Shown piece by piece: positions 63,750-64,000 of a stretch of DNA of 64,000 nucleotides. A program made the translations under genes and the position numbers. Position 1 is the stretch's first letter. Every line of letters begins with the position of its first letter. Under the pieces are notes generated by a model, which saw only the letters and a program-made list of their open reading frames with translations, made no database searches and was not told where the DNA came from. This DNA comes from Paenibacillus peoriae KCTC 3763 (lineage in GTDB: Bacteria; Bacillota; Bacilli; Paenibacillales; Paenibacillaceae), in assembly GCF_000236805.1 (NCBI RefSeq), contig NZ_AGFX01000012.1, forward strand, positions 372,001-436,000, given 5' to 3'.

Positions 63750-64000
63750 TGGGGCAGCTCCCCGCTATGTTCACCTGAAGTTGCCCCTGAGGGACTACCA
63801 GTAGGATTGGGTGAAAAAGGAGCAAACGGAGCCTGCTGCTGATTCCCTACCATCCCGTTTTGCTGGCGGCGTGTTTCAATGATGGTGTTCAACTGTTTTA
63901 GCGCCTCTCCGATGCCACCAACCGCATCCATCAATCCATATTTTACTGCATCGGCTCCACCCACTGCTGTACCAATATCGCGGTTTAATTCACCCGTTTT
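63746..64000 (-). CDS. tepA: TepA/ClpP-like protease, C-terminal fragment cut by window edge
   Basis: 85 codons of the C-terminus are visible (NRDIGTAVGGADAVKYGLMDAVGGIGEALKQL). The VGGxxAVxxGLIDxxGG-like stretch and the position before ylzJ and spoIIIE identify it as TepA/YmfB, a ClpP-fold protease. The tail (FAPFSPNPTGSPSG) is low-complexity. Catalytic residues lie outside. Confidence 0.8.
   Translation of the reverse strand, partial: KTGELNRDIGTAVGGADAVKYGLMDAVGGIGEALKQLNTIIETRRQQNGMVGNQQQAPFAPFSPNPTGSPSGATSGEHSGELPQ

Overview
The window reads as a chromosome segment of a spore-forming Firmicute, most likely a Paenibacillus of the polymyxa group. The evidence is the run rny-ymdB-spoVS-membrane dipeptidase-pduL-miaB-ricA, the ymf cluster (ymfF, ymfH, ymfI, ymfJ, ymfK, rodZ) leading to pgsA-cinA-recA-recX, the spore genes (spoVS, a SleB-type hydrolase, an SpoIIIE/FtsK translocase with YlzJ and a TepA-like protease), bacillithiol redox (ypdA), a T-box before argS and strong AAGGAGG ribosome sites. 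The species is inference from gene content and order.

Left end (1-11.2 kb): a type I-C CRISPR-Cas locus. The HD domain of cas3 runs off the left edge, so the cas operon continues outside. Two arrays (12 and 16 repeats), both read leftwards, lie 7 kb apart around ordinary genes: a GH43 arabinanase, and a MocR regulator-ddl-aminotransferase group. Each array has a leader with the same 47-nt inverted-repeat element exactly 135 bp from its first repeat. Between cas3 and array 1 lies the most interesting element I found: a promoter, one shortened repeat, a 15-nt guide and a terminator (about 1117-1217). The guide matches 14 of 15 bases at the predicted transcription start of a small gene (678-956) upstream of cas3. 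A correct I-C PAM (TTC) flanks the match, and the only mismatch is at position 6. This looks like a CreR/CreA-type crRNA-like regulatory RNA.

Middle (11.4-22.4 kb): a leftward type VII (ESX/Yuk) secretion cluster: YukD, EssC ATPase, an unrecognised protein, two WXG100-type proteins, a kinase-transmembrane-coiled-coil protein, a VWA protein and a PP2C phosphatase. EsaA, EssA and EssB are not encoded here. The kinase protein has the EssB layout but keeps catalytic residues.

22.4-33.8 kb: an L,D-transpeptidase, RsgA GTPase, a short strongly promoted transcript with a tiny ORF, an ArsR regulator, YpdA, a HesB-like protein, a BmrC/BmrD-like ABC exporter pair behind a His-rich leader peptide and attenuator, and an SLH/PrcB-like protein.

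33.9-64 kb: T-box-argS, a copper-storage-like protein, moaB, an NAD salvage group (Nudix regulator, pncA, pncB), a thioesterase, then the conserved housekeeping block on the minus strand. It ends in ftsK, ylzJ and a TepA fragment cut by the right edge. ymdB has no ATG, GTG or TTG at its expected start. An ATC codon stands there behind a good ribosome site.
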